A stretch of 34,090 bases of DNA from an uncultured Ruminococcus sp. GTDB lineage: Bacteria; Bacillota; Clostridia; Oscillospirales; Ruminococcaceae. How positions within the stretch are numbered: position 1 is the stretch's first letter; each line of letters begins with the position of its first letter. Shown piece after piece: positions 33,932 to 34,090 of the stretch. The stretch lies in NCBI GenBank assembly GCA_902783005.1, contig CACZPI010000027.1:1-34090 (forward strand). The letters run 5' to 3'. The notes below the pieces were generated by a model. The model was given only the letters and a program-made list of their open reading frames with translations, was not told where the DNA came from and made no database searches. Both the position numbers and the translations under genes were made by a program.

Positions 33932-33966
33932 CACAGGGCTTACCGGTTTTCACGGTAAGCCCTGTG
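33932..33966 (-). terminator. intrinsic terminator belonging to the tRNA-Leu remnant
   Basis: A perfect 14-bp stem (33932-33945 with 33953-33966) and a 7-nt loop. On the minus strand it is followed by TTTT, and it begins 5 bases after the tRNA 3' end, as expected for a tRNA terminator. Confidence 0.85.
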
Positions 33967-33970
33967 CTTA

Positions 33971-34019
33971 TGCGGGTAACAGGACTTGAACCTGCACTCC
34001 TTACGGAAATAGAACCTAA
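33971..34019 (-). tRNA. 3' half of a tRNA-Leu(UAG), 5' half missing
   Basis: Read on the minus strand: anticodon TAG at 34018-34016 with a usual 3' loop, 3' anticodon-stem bases TCTAT, a class II variable arm with a short T-C-C/G-G-A stem, a T arm GCAGG-TTCAAGT-CCTGT, the acceptor strand TACCCGC and discriminator A at 33971. CCA is not encoded. The bases that should give the 5' anticodon stem (ATAGA) are absent, and no GCGGGTA acceptor 5' strand lies in the window. This is therefore a partial tRNA, most likely an att-site duplicate left by an integrase; a group I intron in the anticodon loop is a less likely alternative. Confidence 0.75.
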
Positions 34020-34090
34020 TGGCTGGGTAACAACAGTGGAATGCTACGAAGTCCTAATATCCTATCTCTACCAGAACAAAGATATTCTCA

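Noticed and set aside
33970-34090. Plus-strand frame from ATG 33970 to the window end, reading through the tRNA fragment (M-R-V-T-G-L-E-P-A)
   Set aside because: This start is the usual artefact of translating the antisense strand of a tRNA. The later codons could belong to a real gene but too little is visible.
1-34090. CRISPR array, insertion sequence, rRNA or phage genes
   Set aside because: No regularly spaced repeats, transposase or integrase motifs, or rRNA sequence were seen in the window.

Overview
The window looks like chromosome from a dockerin-producing, cellulosome-type gut or rumen Firmicute, most likely Ruminococcus or a close relative in the Oscillospiraceae. The evidence is five secreted proteins with type I dockerin modules, strong AGGAGG-type ribosome binding sites, TTGACA-N17-TATAAT/TACAAT promoters, a Ruminococcus-like mix of glycoside hydrolase, CBM6 and M6-type protease modules, and moderately high GC. 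The species cannot be fixed from sequence reading alone.

Layout. (1) 223-1639: an ECF sigma factor, its zinc-finger membrane anti-sigma factor and a small membrane protein, in one overlapping operon. (2) 1822-13601: an extracellular degradation block. It holds a GH2 beta-galactosidase-type enzyme with LamG-like and dockerin modules, a sugar-sensing AraC regulator on the minus strand, a protein with two zinc-protease domains around an internal dockerin, and a beta-helix/CBM6/dockerin protein. Two of the enzyme promoters share an upstream 15-bp motif followed by a second half-site two helical turns away, a candidate regulator site. (3) 13882-31815: a plus-strand run of fourteen tightly packed genes plus a 16-codon leader. 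I read it as a type VIIb (Esx/WXG100) secretion locus with an unusual front end: a five-zinc-ribbon protein, a vWA protein, a PP2C phosphatase, a Ser/Thr kinase and four small zinc-ribbon or membrane proteins. These precede a 1553-residue EssC-type ATPase that carries its own ubiquitin-like (YukD/EsaB-like) and FHA domains. After it come a WXG100-like protein, helical partner proteins, a 615-residue candidate substrate, a dockerin-bearing BspA-type leucine-rich-repeat protein and a coiled-coil membrane protein. (4) 31967-33877: another secreted dockerin protein of unknown fold behind a consensus promoter. (5) 33932-34019: on the minus strand, the 3' half of a tRNA-Leu(UAG) with its terminator but without its 5' half, which looks like an integration scar or att site.

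How the parts may work together. The kinase/phosphatase/vWA set resembles the TerY-P triad described for Ter stress systems. The FHA domain on EssC is a natural reader of phosphothreonine, so kinase and phosphatase could switch secretion on and off. I see no recognisable EsaA, EssA or EssB; the zinc-ribbon membrane proteins occupy the position where such subunits would be expected. This phospho-controlled, zinc-ribbon-rich T7SS with a dockerin-LRR protein inside it is the best candidate for an undescribed system here. The functional links are inference from gene order and domains.
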